Origin: a bacterium
GTDB lineage: Bacteria; Bacteroidota; Bacteroidia; Flavobacteriales; Schleiferiaceae
Assembly: GCA_016125155.1 (NCBI GenBank)
Contig: WGMI01000005.1
Coordinates: forward strand, 1 to 64,000
Reading direction: 5' to 3'
Length of the DNA: 64,000 nt
Shown: piece by piece, positions 24,705-32,064 of the stretch
Layout: each line of letters starts with the position of its first letter
Numbering within the stretch: the first letter of the stretch is position 1
Made by a program: the position numbers and the translations under genes
Notes under the pieces: generated by a model
The model's input: the letters and a program-made list of their open reading frames with translations, nothing else
Databases searched by the model: none
What the model was told of the DNA's origin: nothing

Positions 24705-25568
24705 TTAGCTACCTCGCTTTGACCACAACCCCCAAGGCATATTGGGGCAGAGTGCTTTGAGTTCGTCGACCGAGGGACCGTAGCGACCGCGCACCTCATC
24801 GAGCACCGCGCGCTCACCGGGATCCGATTGGGGCATCGGGGTCGCATTCAACCGGCGGTAGAGTGCCGACAATGATGGCTGTAGTCCTTTGGGAACCAAG
24901 GGCAAAAAACCCACCGCCTTGCGGTGCAGCCCCGGATTTCGGGTCGCATAGGTTTCGTTGTGCTGCGGGAATCCGTATTTGTTATAAAAATCAAGGTCGA
25001 TCTCCAAAAAGCGGGCGAGCCGCTCGAGCACGGTACGAGGATCTCCAATCAGTTCTTCGAACAGGAGCACCTGTACCCGATCCCGGCCCAGGGCTTCAAA
25101 CCAACGTGAGAGGAACTCTGCATAGAAGCCTTCTCGAAAATGTTGGGGATCGGAACCGGGCTCTATACCGGCGAATTCAGACCACGTGGCTTGAGTGGTT
25201 CGGAGCTTATAGCGGTTGAACTTCCACTTCGAATACAGGCGCGCGGCGGGCTCCCGAAGCAAAAAGACCATTTTGGGTGCCCCGCCCGGAAGTTTCGGAA
25301 TCCACTCGAGCGCGGTTCGGCTGTAGAGATAGACCGCGCTGGCTTCAAACACCACCTTGGCCTGGCCACACCGCTCGAAGTGCTTTTGATAGTCCTCGAT
25401 CGGGTTTTCGTGGATGTTGCATCCTTGGTTAAAGCGACTTACGGTGTCGTCGAAGAAAAAGGGCTCCTTGACCGGACTCCCGCACACCTCGGGGTGCGCA
25501 TCGAGCCAGAAGTACAGCGAACTCGTTCCGCTCTTGGGCGCTCCGCCCACAATCAGGTTTGGCCACAT
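24705..25568 (-). CDS. Sulfotransferase (PAPS-dependent)
   Basis: The 287-residue protein is cytosolic. The 5'-phosphosulfate loop is PKSGTSSLYFWLDAHP near the N-terminus, and the 3'-phosphate loop is LLREPAARLYSKWKFNRY at about residue 105. Both are needed for PAPS binding, so the enzyme looks intact. Such enzymes in glycan clusters sulfate surface polysaccharide or lipid-linked sugars. The ATG at 25568 is preferred; TATTTTTG is six bases upstream. The gene is convergent with the flippase (4 nt between stops) and divergent from the YfhO-like gene. Confidence 0.87.
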   Translation of the reverse strand: MWPNLIVGGAPKSGTSSLYFWLDAHPEVCGSPVKEPFFFDDTVSRFNQGCNIHENPIEDYQKHFERCGQAKVVFEASAVYLYSRTALEWIPKLPGGAPKMVFLLREPAARLYSKWKFNRYKLRTTQATWSEFAGIEPGSDPQHFREGFYAEFLSRWFEALGRDRVQVLLFEELIGDPRTVLERLARFLEIDLDFYNKYGFPQHNETYATRNPGLHRKAVGFLPLVPKGLQPSLSALYRRLNATPMPQSDPGERAVLDEVRGRYGPSVDELKALCPNMPWGLWSKRGS

Positions 25569-25574
25569 GGTTGC

Positions 25575-25582
25575 CAAAAATA
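25575..25582 (-). promoter_or_regulatory. Candidate -7 box (TATTTTTG) for the sulfotransferase
   Basis: An exact TAnnTTTG match on the minus strand, six bases before the ATG at 25568. No -33 TTG is visible. Confidence 0.4.
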
Positions 25583-25644
25583 GCCAATGCGATTCCGTTT
25601 ATTTTCGCCTTTCGGAACTCCATACCAACCCGGTTCCCCGACCC

Positions 25645-28125
25645 ATGAATACAACGCTCAAGTCGCTCCGCATTTACCTTTTGCCGGTTTTGGCCCTGCT
25701 GGCCATCAATTACGTCTATTTCGCCCCGGTGCTCTCGGGCAAGGTGATTCGCCAAGACGACATCCTGCTCGGCACGGCCAAGGGCAAAGAAATTCGCGAC
25801 TACCGCGAAAAAACGGGAGAAGAACCCCTATGGACCAATGCCATGTTTTCGGGCATGCCCACGTTTCAAATTTCGACGCTCTATCCGGGCAATGTGCTGC
25901 AACACATTCAGAACGGACTCAGTCTACTCGGCGGACGGGCCAGCAGCATCTATTTGATTTTTCTGCTGATGCTCGGCATGTACCTCGCCCTGCTCTCGAG
26001 GGGGGTCGATCCATGGCTGGCGGCGCTTGGCGGGCTGGCCTTTGGGTTTTCAGCGTTTTTTATCATCAGCTTTGGAGCCGGACACAACGCCAAGGTTCGG
26101 GCCGCGGCCTACATCGCTCCTACGTTGATGGGGGTGTTGCTGACCTTGGATGGCAAGCGCTGGTTGGGTTTTGCGCTCACGGCCCTGTTTGTCGGGCTCT
26201 CGATTCAGTCCAACCACTTTCAGATTACCTACTACGAAATGCTCCTCATTGTGGCTGTGGTGGTTACCTACGGGGTCTATGCCTTCCGCAACAAGCAACT
26301 CGGCGGATTTTTCCAGAGCTGTGCAGTGTTGGTCGCGGCTGCTGTGCTCGGCATCGGCCCGAATTTTGCCAATCTGTGGAGCACCTATTCCTATACCCGG
26401 GAAACCCTGAGGGGGGGCAGTTCTGAACTCGCGGCCAAGGCTGAATCGCAGGGGGGGTTGAGCTACGACTACGCCATGAGCTGGAGCTACAGTTTGGCGG
26501 AAACGGCCAATCTGATTATCCCCCAATACACGGGGGGTGGTATGTCGGAAGACTACAGCAAGACGGCGGTCTACGAAAAGTATGTCCCGATGATCCGCAA
26601 CAGCTATACTCAACAAGGCGTGCCCAAGGCCGAAGCCGAAAAGAACGCGGTGCAAACTGTTTCGGGTCTGTTCTATTGGGGAGAAGAGAGCCTCGTAAAC
26701 GGCGGTTATTACCTCGGGGCCACGGTGTTCTTTTTACTCATCCTCGGATTGGTCTTGCTCGAGCCCAAACACCGGGCGTGGATTATTGCGGGCTTGTTGC
26801 TGTCAATTTTCCTCGCCTTGGGCCGTCACTTCGGCAGTCTGAATCACTTTCTGTACGACCATTTGCCGATCTACAACAAGTTCCGCGTGCCCTCGATGAC
26901 CTTGGTGCTGGTCTTTGTCTTGGCGCCCTTTGTCGGGATTTGGGGGCTACACCGCTGGTGGAATGGCAATTTGACGGCCGAGCAAAAGAAACGGACTTTG
27001 ATCCGTGCAGGGGCCATAGCGGGTGGATTTGTGGCTTTGCTCACCTTGATTTTCCCGGTTTTCCTCTCGTTTGAAGGTCAGCGCGATGCCCAACTGCTGC
27101 AGCAGGGGCTCGACATCGATTTGTTGCAGACCGACCGGAGAAACTTGCTGCGATCGAGCGGATTGGGCAGTTTGGGCTTTATGGCCGCGGCCTTTGCCGT
27201 ATTGTGGTTATCGCTTCAGGGCAAACTCTCCAAGCCCTGGGCCATGGGATTGATGGGGCTGTTGATTGCCACCGATTTGTGGATGTTTGACCGCGACCAT
27301 CTGGGCGCCGAGGAGTACATGGAACAACGCGAATACGAAGCCCTGTATGCCCCCAGCCCCGCGGATCAGCAGATTCTGCAAGACACCGACCCGCACTATC
27401 GGGTGTTCAACACCACGGCCGGGTTGACGAGCGATTCCTACACGTCCTATCACCACAAGTCGATCGGGGGCTACCACGGCGCCAAGCTGTCGCGCTATCA
27501 AGATTTGGTCGAGGGGCAACTGTCGAAAAACAACCCCAAAGCCTTCGATATGCTCAACACCAAATACCTGATTGTCAAAGGAGACAACGGGTTGCAGACC
27601 CAACGCAATCCCGGAGCATGTGGAAATGCATGGTTTGTCGGCACAACCCTCTGGGTCGACAATGCCGATGCCGAAATGGAGGCTCTGGGCACTTTCGATC
27701 CCAAAACCCAAGCCGTGGTCGACCGCCGGTTCGAACCCGCAGTAGGGTCGGTGCTCCAAACCGATTCTTTGAAACCCAGCAGCCGAATCGCCTTGTCGGA
27801 ATACGACCCCAAACGCATGGTGTACCAAGCCGAAAATACCGAATCTCAACCCCTGCTCGCGGTGTTTTCTGAAATCTACTACGAAGGCTACGACCACGAC
27901 TGGAAAGCCACCATCGATGGAAAGCCCGTCGAACACCTGCGCGTCAACTATTTGCTCCGGGCCTTGCCCATCCCCCCCGGTGCCCACGAAGTGGTCTTCG
28001 AGTTCAAACCCATTACCTATGCACTGGGCGGCAAAGTAGACGCGGCCTTCTCAGCCCTTTTGCTCCTCGCTTTGGGCTTGGGGGTTTGGAAAACGCTTCA
28101 ACCTCGCGAAAAGTCCGGAACCTAG
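25645..28125 (+). CDS. YfhO-like multi-pass membrane protein (GT-C-type glycosyltransferase)
   Basis: The 826-residue protein has about a dozen membrane helices, beginning LRIYLLPVLALLAINYVYFAPVL. The first large loop (VIRQDDILLGTAKGKEIRDYREKTGEEPLWTNAMFSGMP, in part) carries the acidic residues usual for YfhO/GT-C enzymes that use polyprenyl-linked sugars. After the last helix block (~530) there is a long extracytoplasmic domain with ILQDTDPHYRVFNTT and YEGYDHDWKATIDGKPV, and a final membrane helix. YfhO in Gram-positives glycosylates lipoteichoic acid; here it probably decorates a surface glycan or protein. Start ATG 25645 follows a TATTTTCG box about 45 nt upstream. Confidence 0.83.
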   Translation: MNTTLKSLRIYLLPVLALLAINYVYFAPVLSGKVIRQDDILLGTAKGKEIRDYREKTGEEPLWTNAMFSGMPTFQISTLYPGNVLQHIQNGLSLLGGRASSIYLIFLLMLGMYLALLSRGVDPWLAALGGLAFGFSAFFIISFGAGHNAKVRAAAYIAPTLMGVLLTLDGKRWLGFALTALFVGLSIQSNHFQITYYEMLLIVAVVVTYGVYAFRNKQLGGFFQSCAVLVAAAVLGIGPNFANLWSTYSYTRETLRGGSSELAAKAESQGGLSYDYAMSWSYSLAETANLIIPQYTGGGMSEDYSKTAVYEKYVPMIRNSYTQQGVPKAEAEKNAVQTVSGLFYWGEESLVNGGYYLGATVFFLLILGLVLLEPKHRAWIIAGLLLSIFLALGRHFGSLNHFLYDHLPIYNKFRVPSMTLVLVFVLAPFVGIWGLHRWWNGNLTAEQKKRTLIRAGAIAGGFVALLTLIFPVFLSFEGQRDAQLLQQGLDIDLLQTDRRNLLRSSGLGSLGFMAAAFAVLWLSLQGKLSKPWAMGLMGLLIATDLWMFDRDHLGAEEYMEQREYEALYAPSPADQQILQDTDPHYRVFNTTAGLTSDSYTSYHHKSIGGYHGAKLSRYQDLVEGQLSKNNPKAFDMLNTKYLIVKGDNGLQTQRNPGACGNAWFVGTTLWVDNADAEMEALGTFDPKTQAVVDRRFEPAVGSVLQTDSLKPSSRIALSEYDPKRMVYQAENTESQPLLAVFSEIYYEGYDHDWKATIDGKPVEHLRVNYLLRALPIPPGAHEVVFEFKPITYALGGKVDAAFSALLLLALGLGVWKTLQPREKSGT

Positions 28126-28494
28126 AAGGGGCAGGGGCGATTTTGTGAAGAATGGATTTAGACCCGCTTAGATCCCGAGCTGCCGTGCGGAGTTGAAACG
28201 ATCCAACGTGCGTTGAAGTGGGGTCTCAGGATGGCTCTGGCAAACGGTGATTTGTATCCATTCACGATTCAATCTTTTGCGCGTGTATAGCGTACAAATC
28301 ACTGATCGGACCAGTGTCTTAGGCGGTCAATCTGGATCTTCGGTTCGTGGAGGTCACAGGATATTTCTGGAGAGAAATGCTTATTCCAGGCAATTCTTGT
28401 TGAATAAACCCCTTATTCTCCGCTCAACGCTCATAATCGCAGCAATTCTTACGTTGAAAGCAGAAGATCAGTACCCTTCTACTCCGCATTGCTC
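28126..28494. other. Gene-free interval with a perfect 10-bp inverted repeat
   Basis: No coding frame here looks real. The only structure I find is GTGATTTGTA (28247-28256) and its exact inverse TACAAATCAC (28293-28302), separated by 36 nt. It lies between the convergent YfhO-like and GT4 genes. There is no T-run to make it a normal terminator. Confidence 0.5.
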
Positions 28495-29763
28495 TTACCC
28501 CACCAACTTCTTCAAATCCCGCAACACGGCCTGTGCTTGGGCATCGCGACCAAAACCACGACGCAGCTCGATCGATGCTCCGTCGATCTCCAACAGCGCC
28601 TCGATCGACTGGCCCAGGGCAGAAGCATCGCGATAGTCGCAAAAAATCCCGGCTCCCGCTTGGGTCAACAGCGTGGCCGCGTCGCACTGTCGCGGGCCGA
28701 TGCCCAAAATCGGTCGTCCCGAGGCCACGTATTCAAAGAGCTTGCCCGGTACAATTCCTTCGTTTCCCGACTGTTCCGGAATGAGGAGCAAGAGCACATC
28801 CGCCCGAACCATGCGCTGCACCGCTTCTGAATGCGGAATCGGATCTTCGAACACTGCGGAAATTCCAGAACCCTCGATCTGTCTGCGGAGCACCGCATCG
28901 CATACCCCGATCAAACGCACAACCGGAGCATTGTCGCCCATACGCTTCAGCGCTTCGATGAGTCCATCGAGCGTATAAATCCGGCTCATGGTGCCCAAAT
29001 AGACCAATTCCGGGCGCTGGTGTGGGCGGGGGTTGGACGCTGGAATTTCGGGAAAATCTTCTGGGTCGTACCCATTGGTGAGCAGCTCTGCCCGATTTCC
29101 CGCTCCTTTGGCTTGAAGCCGCCCGAGCAAAGAAGGACTCGACGCATACACCCGATCGGCCGTACGCAACACCCTGGTCTCCATGCGCGCATCAATCCAG
29201 CGCGCCAGAGCACTGGGGCGCAATTCGGAAGCGTAGTAGATATCGGTCCAAGGGTCGCGAAAATCGGCCACCCACTTGATGTTCAACGCTCTTTGAAGAT
29301 GCATCCCCAGCAAATGCGTCGAATGCGGGGGGCCTGTGGTGATGACAACGTGAAAAGGGTCGATCGCGTGTTGACGCCGGGCATCCTCGAAGGCAAAACG
29401 GTTCCATCCCTTGCGGGCGTCGGGCAAAAACACATTGCCCCGAATCCACTTGGCCAGTTGTTGACGAAACCCAGGTCGGGCACTCTCGTTCGCAAAACCC
29501 GAAAACGGAATTTCTTTGCGCCCTGTCCACTTCAGGTACAACCCGAACGCATCTCGGTTGTCGGTTCTCAAAACCTGTATACCTGGCTCGACCTTCTCTT
29601 CGAGCCCCGGATCACGCAACGGGTAGGCCGCCCGTTCCGGGTCGACGGTCAACACCGATACTTGCGCCCCTCCCCTCTGCAAAAATCGACTGAGGCCCAA
29701 CCAGCGTTGGACGCCGGGACCTCCCGCCGGGGGCCAATAATAAGTGGCGATCAGGATCTTCAA
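28495..29763 (-). CDS. Glycosyltransferase family 4
   Basis: The 422-residue GT-B enzyme has an N-terminal acceptor domain beginning ILIATYYWPPAGGPGVQRWLGLSRFLQ. The GPPHSTHLLG and VADFRDPWTD motifs are typical of GT4 enzymes of surface glycan synthesis. The C-terminal donor domain has LVYLGTMSRIYTLDGLIEAL and the nucleotide-sugar site EGIVPGKLFEYVASGRPIL (E-x7-E form). No membrane helix is predicted. Its start codon overlaps the end of the DUF4834-like gene by four bases, so the two are coupled. Confidence 0.9.
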   Translation of the reverse strand: MKILIATYYWPPAGGPGVQRWLGLSRFLQRGGAQVSVLTVDPERAAYPLRDPGLEEKVEPGIQVLRTDNRDAFGLYLKWTGRKEIPFSGFANESARPGFRQQLAKWIRGNVFLPDARKGWNRFAFEDARRQHAIDPFHVVITTGPPHSTHLLGMHLQRALNIKWVADFRDPWTDIYYASELRPSALARWIDARMETRVLRTADRVYASSPSLLGRLQAKGAGNRAELLTNGYDPEDFPEIPASNPRPHQRPELVYLGTMSRIYTLDGLIEALKRMGDNAPVVRLIGVCDAVLRRQIEGSGISAVFEDPIPHSEAVQRMVRADVLLLLIPEQSGNEGIVPGKLFEYVASGRPILGIGPRQCDAATLLTQAGAGIFCDYRDASALGQSIEALLEIDGASIELRRGFGRDAQAQAVLRDLKKLVG

Positions 29764-29960
29764 GACGGCTGTTCCCGATTGTCGTCGACCTCTTCGAAGG
29801 CGACATAATCCCCTACTGGTCGCGTAGACCGGGGGCGTTTCGGCTCTCGATCCGCTGAGGGGGGCGTGTGGGCATTCGAGGCTTCAGTGCCCGCCGAAAG
29901 CCATCGCCACACTCGACTCAAAACCCACAATCCCAATAAACTCCACAGCAATACACGCAT
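29760..29960 (-). CDS. Small DUF4834-like membrane protein
   Basis: The 66-residue protein starts at the ATG for MRVLLWSLLGLWVLSRVWRWL, a single N-terminal membrane helix. A Pro/Arg-rich linker follows, then the terminal motif VGDYVAFEEVDD, which resembles the GEYVDYEEVD ending of DUF4834 proteins of Bacteroidota. Function is unknown. The stop overlaps the GT4 start, and a terminator for the upstream gene sits immediately before the start codon, so transcription may depend on readthrough or on a promoter within that terminator region. Confidence 0.7.
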   Translation of the reverse strand: MRVLLWSLLGLWVLSRVWRWLSAGTEASNAHTPPSADREPKRPRSTRPVGDYVAFEEVDDNREQPS

Positions 29961-29969
29961 TGTATCAAT

Positions 29970-30003
29970 AAAAAAGGGTTCCCGCCTCGGCGAAAACCCT
30001 TGC
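29970..30003 (-). terminator. Rho-independent terminator of the LamG/T9SS gene
   Basis: On the minus strand the sequence AAGGGTTTTCGCC / GGCGGGAACCCTT forms a stem with one mismatch region and a short GA loop, followed by TTTTT. It begins 20 nt after the stop of the gene ending at 30024. Confidence 0.75.
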
Positions 30004-30023
30004 AAATTAAGACCGGCTCGGCG

Positions 30024-31934
30024 TTAGCGCAGCACGGTTACCGTTCCTGTATGGAATTGTAGCTTGGTGTCGTAGTCTTTGAGATAGACCTTGACGGCAT
30101 AGGTTCCCATGGGGCATTCTTCTCCGGTATTGTTCATTTTACCGTTCCACGAAGTGCGCGGATCGTTGCTTTCAAAGACCTTGAGTCCAATTTTGGAATA
30201 CACCTCCAGTTTGAACTCCCTCCAATCGCCGATGGGGTGGAATTCGTATTCGTCGTTTACTCCATCGGCATTCGGGCTGAAGGCATTGATCCAGCGAAGC
30301 GTCAGCGGATCATCGCAGACCACGCGCTGCACTCGAATGGTGTCGCGATGGACCCCGCAACTGTCGGTCAGTTCCACCCAGTAATTTCCGGTTTTGTTGA
30401 CAATGATGGTGTGCCCGGTTTCGCCCGTACTCCATTCCACATCGCCCTGTTGCTCGACACTCAAAATCAGGAATTGCCAAGCGCATAAGGTAGTGTCCTT
30501 GCCCAAGTCTAACTCGATGCCTTCGTTTTCCCCAATCACAACGGTATCCGAGGCGGGACAACCCCGAGCATAGACGGTAGCATGGTAAATGCCCGGAGCC
30601 GTAACAGTGAGGTCGGTGGTAGTGGCTCCCGTAGACCACCGAACCGAATCGATGATTTCTGGGGATTGATATTGCAACGTATACGTTCCTCCTTTGCACA
30701 TCAAACGGTCTTCGCCCAGCGAAACCTGATGGCTGAATTCGGTCATTTCGATGGTATCCGAAGCAGAGCAACCATTGAGAAACACTTCGACCCAATAGGT
30801 GCCCGATGTGGCGGCTACGGTCATAGCCCCCGAGGTGCCATCGGACCAGCGAATGGAATCGGCCTGTTCGTTGTATTCGAGCAATGCACTATTGGGCGTG
30901 CAAATGGAGCGATCCGGACCCAAGTTGGGCTGAACCGGGGGCACCAACCAACGCACCCAAACACTGTCGGTGGCAATGCAGCCCCCGGGCAAGATGGCCG
31001 TGAGCCCAAACCATCCCGAATCGGGGTAGTGTACGATGAGCGAATCGGCAATGGAACCCGTTGACCAGAGCGAAGATTGGGCCGTGGCCGCAGGACGCAG
31101 TACGATGGGATCGCCGGGACAGGCCGTGGCTATCGGACCCAATCCCAGACATTGGCATTCGCTGTTCTGCGCCAGTGCCAATGCCTCGGTGGCATCGAGC
31201 AAGCGGTCGTAGATGCGAAAATCGTCCAGCGCCCCGCGAAAGGCATTGCTGCAAAAGGCCCCACCGGTTCCCAATACCCCGCCCAAAACAATCTGGGCGT
31301 TGGAAGAGGCGACATCGGACAACACCCCCGCCCCTCCGAGCAAAGACGTCGACTGCAACATGCCGTTTACGTACATCTGAACCCGATCGGCTCCGTCGTT
31401 TCCGTTTTGTGCTCCATCAAAGACCAACAGCAGGTGTGTCCATTGACCGGCGGGAATGGGATTGGTTGCACCCACAGTGCGGTACTGGGTAGCCGCTCCA
31501 TTGCCCATATGGGTCGTAAGCGCTGGCGCCCCTCCCAGACTTTTGAACTGGAGCGAACGCTGGTTGGAGCCGCAGGGACTCTGGGAGAATTTGCTGAACA
31601 AGGCTGCGTCTTGGTGCACGGAGTCAGGGCGCACCCAGAGCCCGATGGAAAATTGGGCACCAGCCCCCGACAATTGCCCGCCCAGAATGTTGCCAAACTT
31701 GACGTGGGCTCCGTTTCCGTCGAGGTAAAGGGCTCGGTCGGGACATCCAAACCGATCTGCCGTGGTTTGGGCACCGACAAGGGTTCCGTTGGCACTGCCC
31801 ACATCGGCCACGGCATTGCCTTGGTCGAAGCTCCAATGCCCGGCGAGCTGCTGATTGAGATTGGATTGTGCCGCGGAAGTGAGCCAGCCCATCCCGCACG
31901 CGGCCCAAAGCAGACGTGTGAAAATGTTGTGCAT
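30024..31934 (-). CDS. LamG-domain surface protein with T9SS type B sorting domain
   Basis: The 636-residue protein has a signal peptide (MHNIFTRLLWAACGMGWLTSAAQ). A LamG/concanavalin-like domain occupies about 35-245 (LAGHWSFDQGNAVADVGSANG, ALDDFRIYDRLLDATEALAL). Four ~75-residue PKD/Ig-like repeats, each with an LG-D-x-x-(I/L/M)-C opening and an RWS(D/T)G core, fill ~270-540. A CHU_C-type C-terminus ends the protein (NAFSPNADGVNDEYEF, KLEVYSKIGLKVFES, GTYAVKVYLKDY, GTVTVLR). It probably binds a glycan or acts as an adhesin on the surface. The start ATG 31934 is preceded by AGGAAAG; ATG 31946 is an alternative. Confidence 0.87.
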   Translation of the reverse strand: MHNIFTRLLWAACGMGWLTSAAQSNLNQQLAGHWSFDQGNAVADVGSANGTLVGAQTTADRFGCPDRALYLDGNGAHVKFGNILGGQLSGAGAQFSIGLWVRPDSVHQDAALFSKFSQSPCGSNQRSLQFKSLGGAPALTTHMGNGAATQYRTVGATNPIPAGQWTHLLLVFDGAQNGNDGADRVQMYVNGMLQSTSLLGGAGVLSDVASSNAQIVLGGVLGTGGAFCSNAFRGALDDFRIYDRLLDATEALALAQNSECQCLGLGPIATACPGDPIVLRPAATAQSSLWSTGSIADSLIVHYPDSGWFGLTAILPGGCIATDSVWVRWLVPPVQPNLGPDRSICTPNSALLEYNEQADSIRWSDGTSGAMTVAATSGTYWVEVFLNGCSASDTIEMTEFSHQVSLGEDRLMCKGGTYTLQYQSPEIIDSVRWSTGATTTDLTVTAPGIYHATVYARGCPASDTVVIGENEGIELDLGKDTTLCAWQFLILSVEQQGDVEWSTGETGHTIIVNKTGNYWVELTDSCGVHRDTIRVQRVVCDDPLTLRWINAFSPNADGVNDEYEFHPIGDWREFKLEVYSKIGLKVFESNDPRTSWNGKMNNTGEECPMGTYAVKVYLKDYDTKLQFHTGTVTVLR

Positions 31935-31961
31935 CTTTCCTTTCATGTGTTGGTTGTGGAG

Positions 31962-31969
31962 CAAAGATA
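31962..31969 (-). promoter_or_regulatory. -7 promoter box (TATCTTTG) of the LamG/T9SS gene
   Basis: An exact TAnnTTTG match in a strongly AT-rich stretch (31970-32010), with a TTTTTG on the same strand about 24 nt upstream as a possible -33 element. The leader to the start codon is about 20-25 nt. Confidence 0.6.
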
Positions 31970-32013
31970 TATACTTTTTAATATAATCCCTTCAAAAATT
32001 TAAAATTTCACTC

Positions 32014-32041
32014 AATAAAAAAGGCCGATTGCTCGGCCTTA
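32014..32041 (-). terminator. Rho-independent terminator of carB
   Basis: The minus strand reads AAGGCCGA-gcaa-TCGGCCTT followed by TTTT. The perfect 8-bp stem is at 32021-32040, 24 nt past the carB stop. Confidence 0.88.
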
Positions 32042-32064
32042 ATCAGTGATAACGGCAATTAAGC

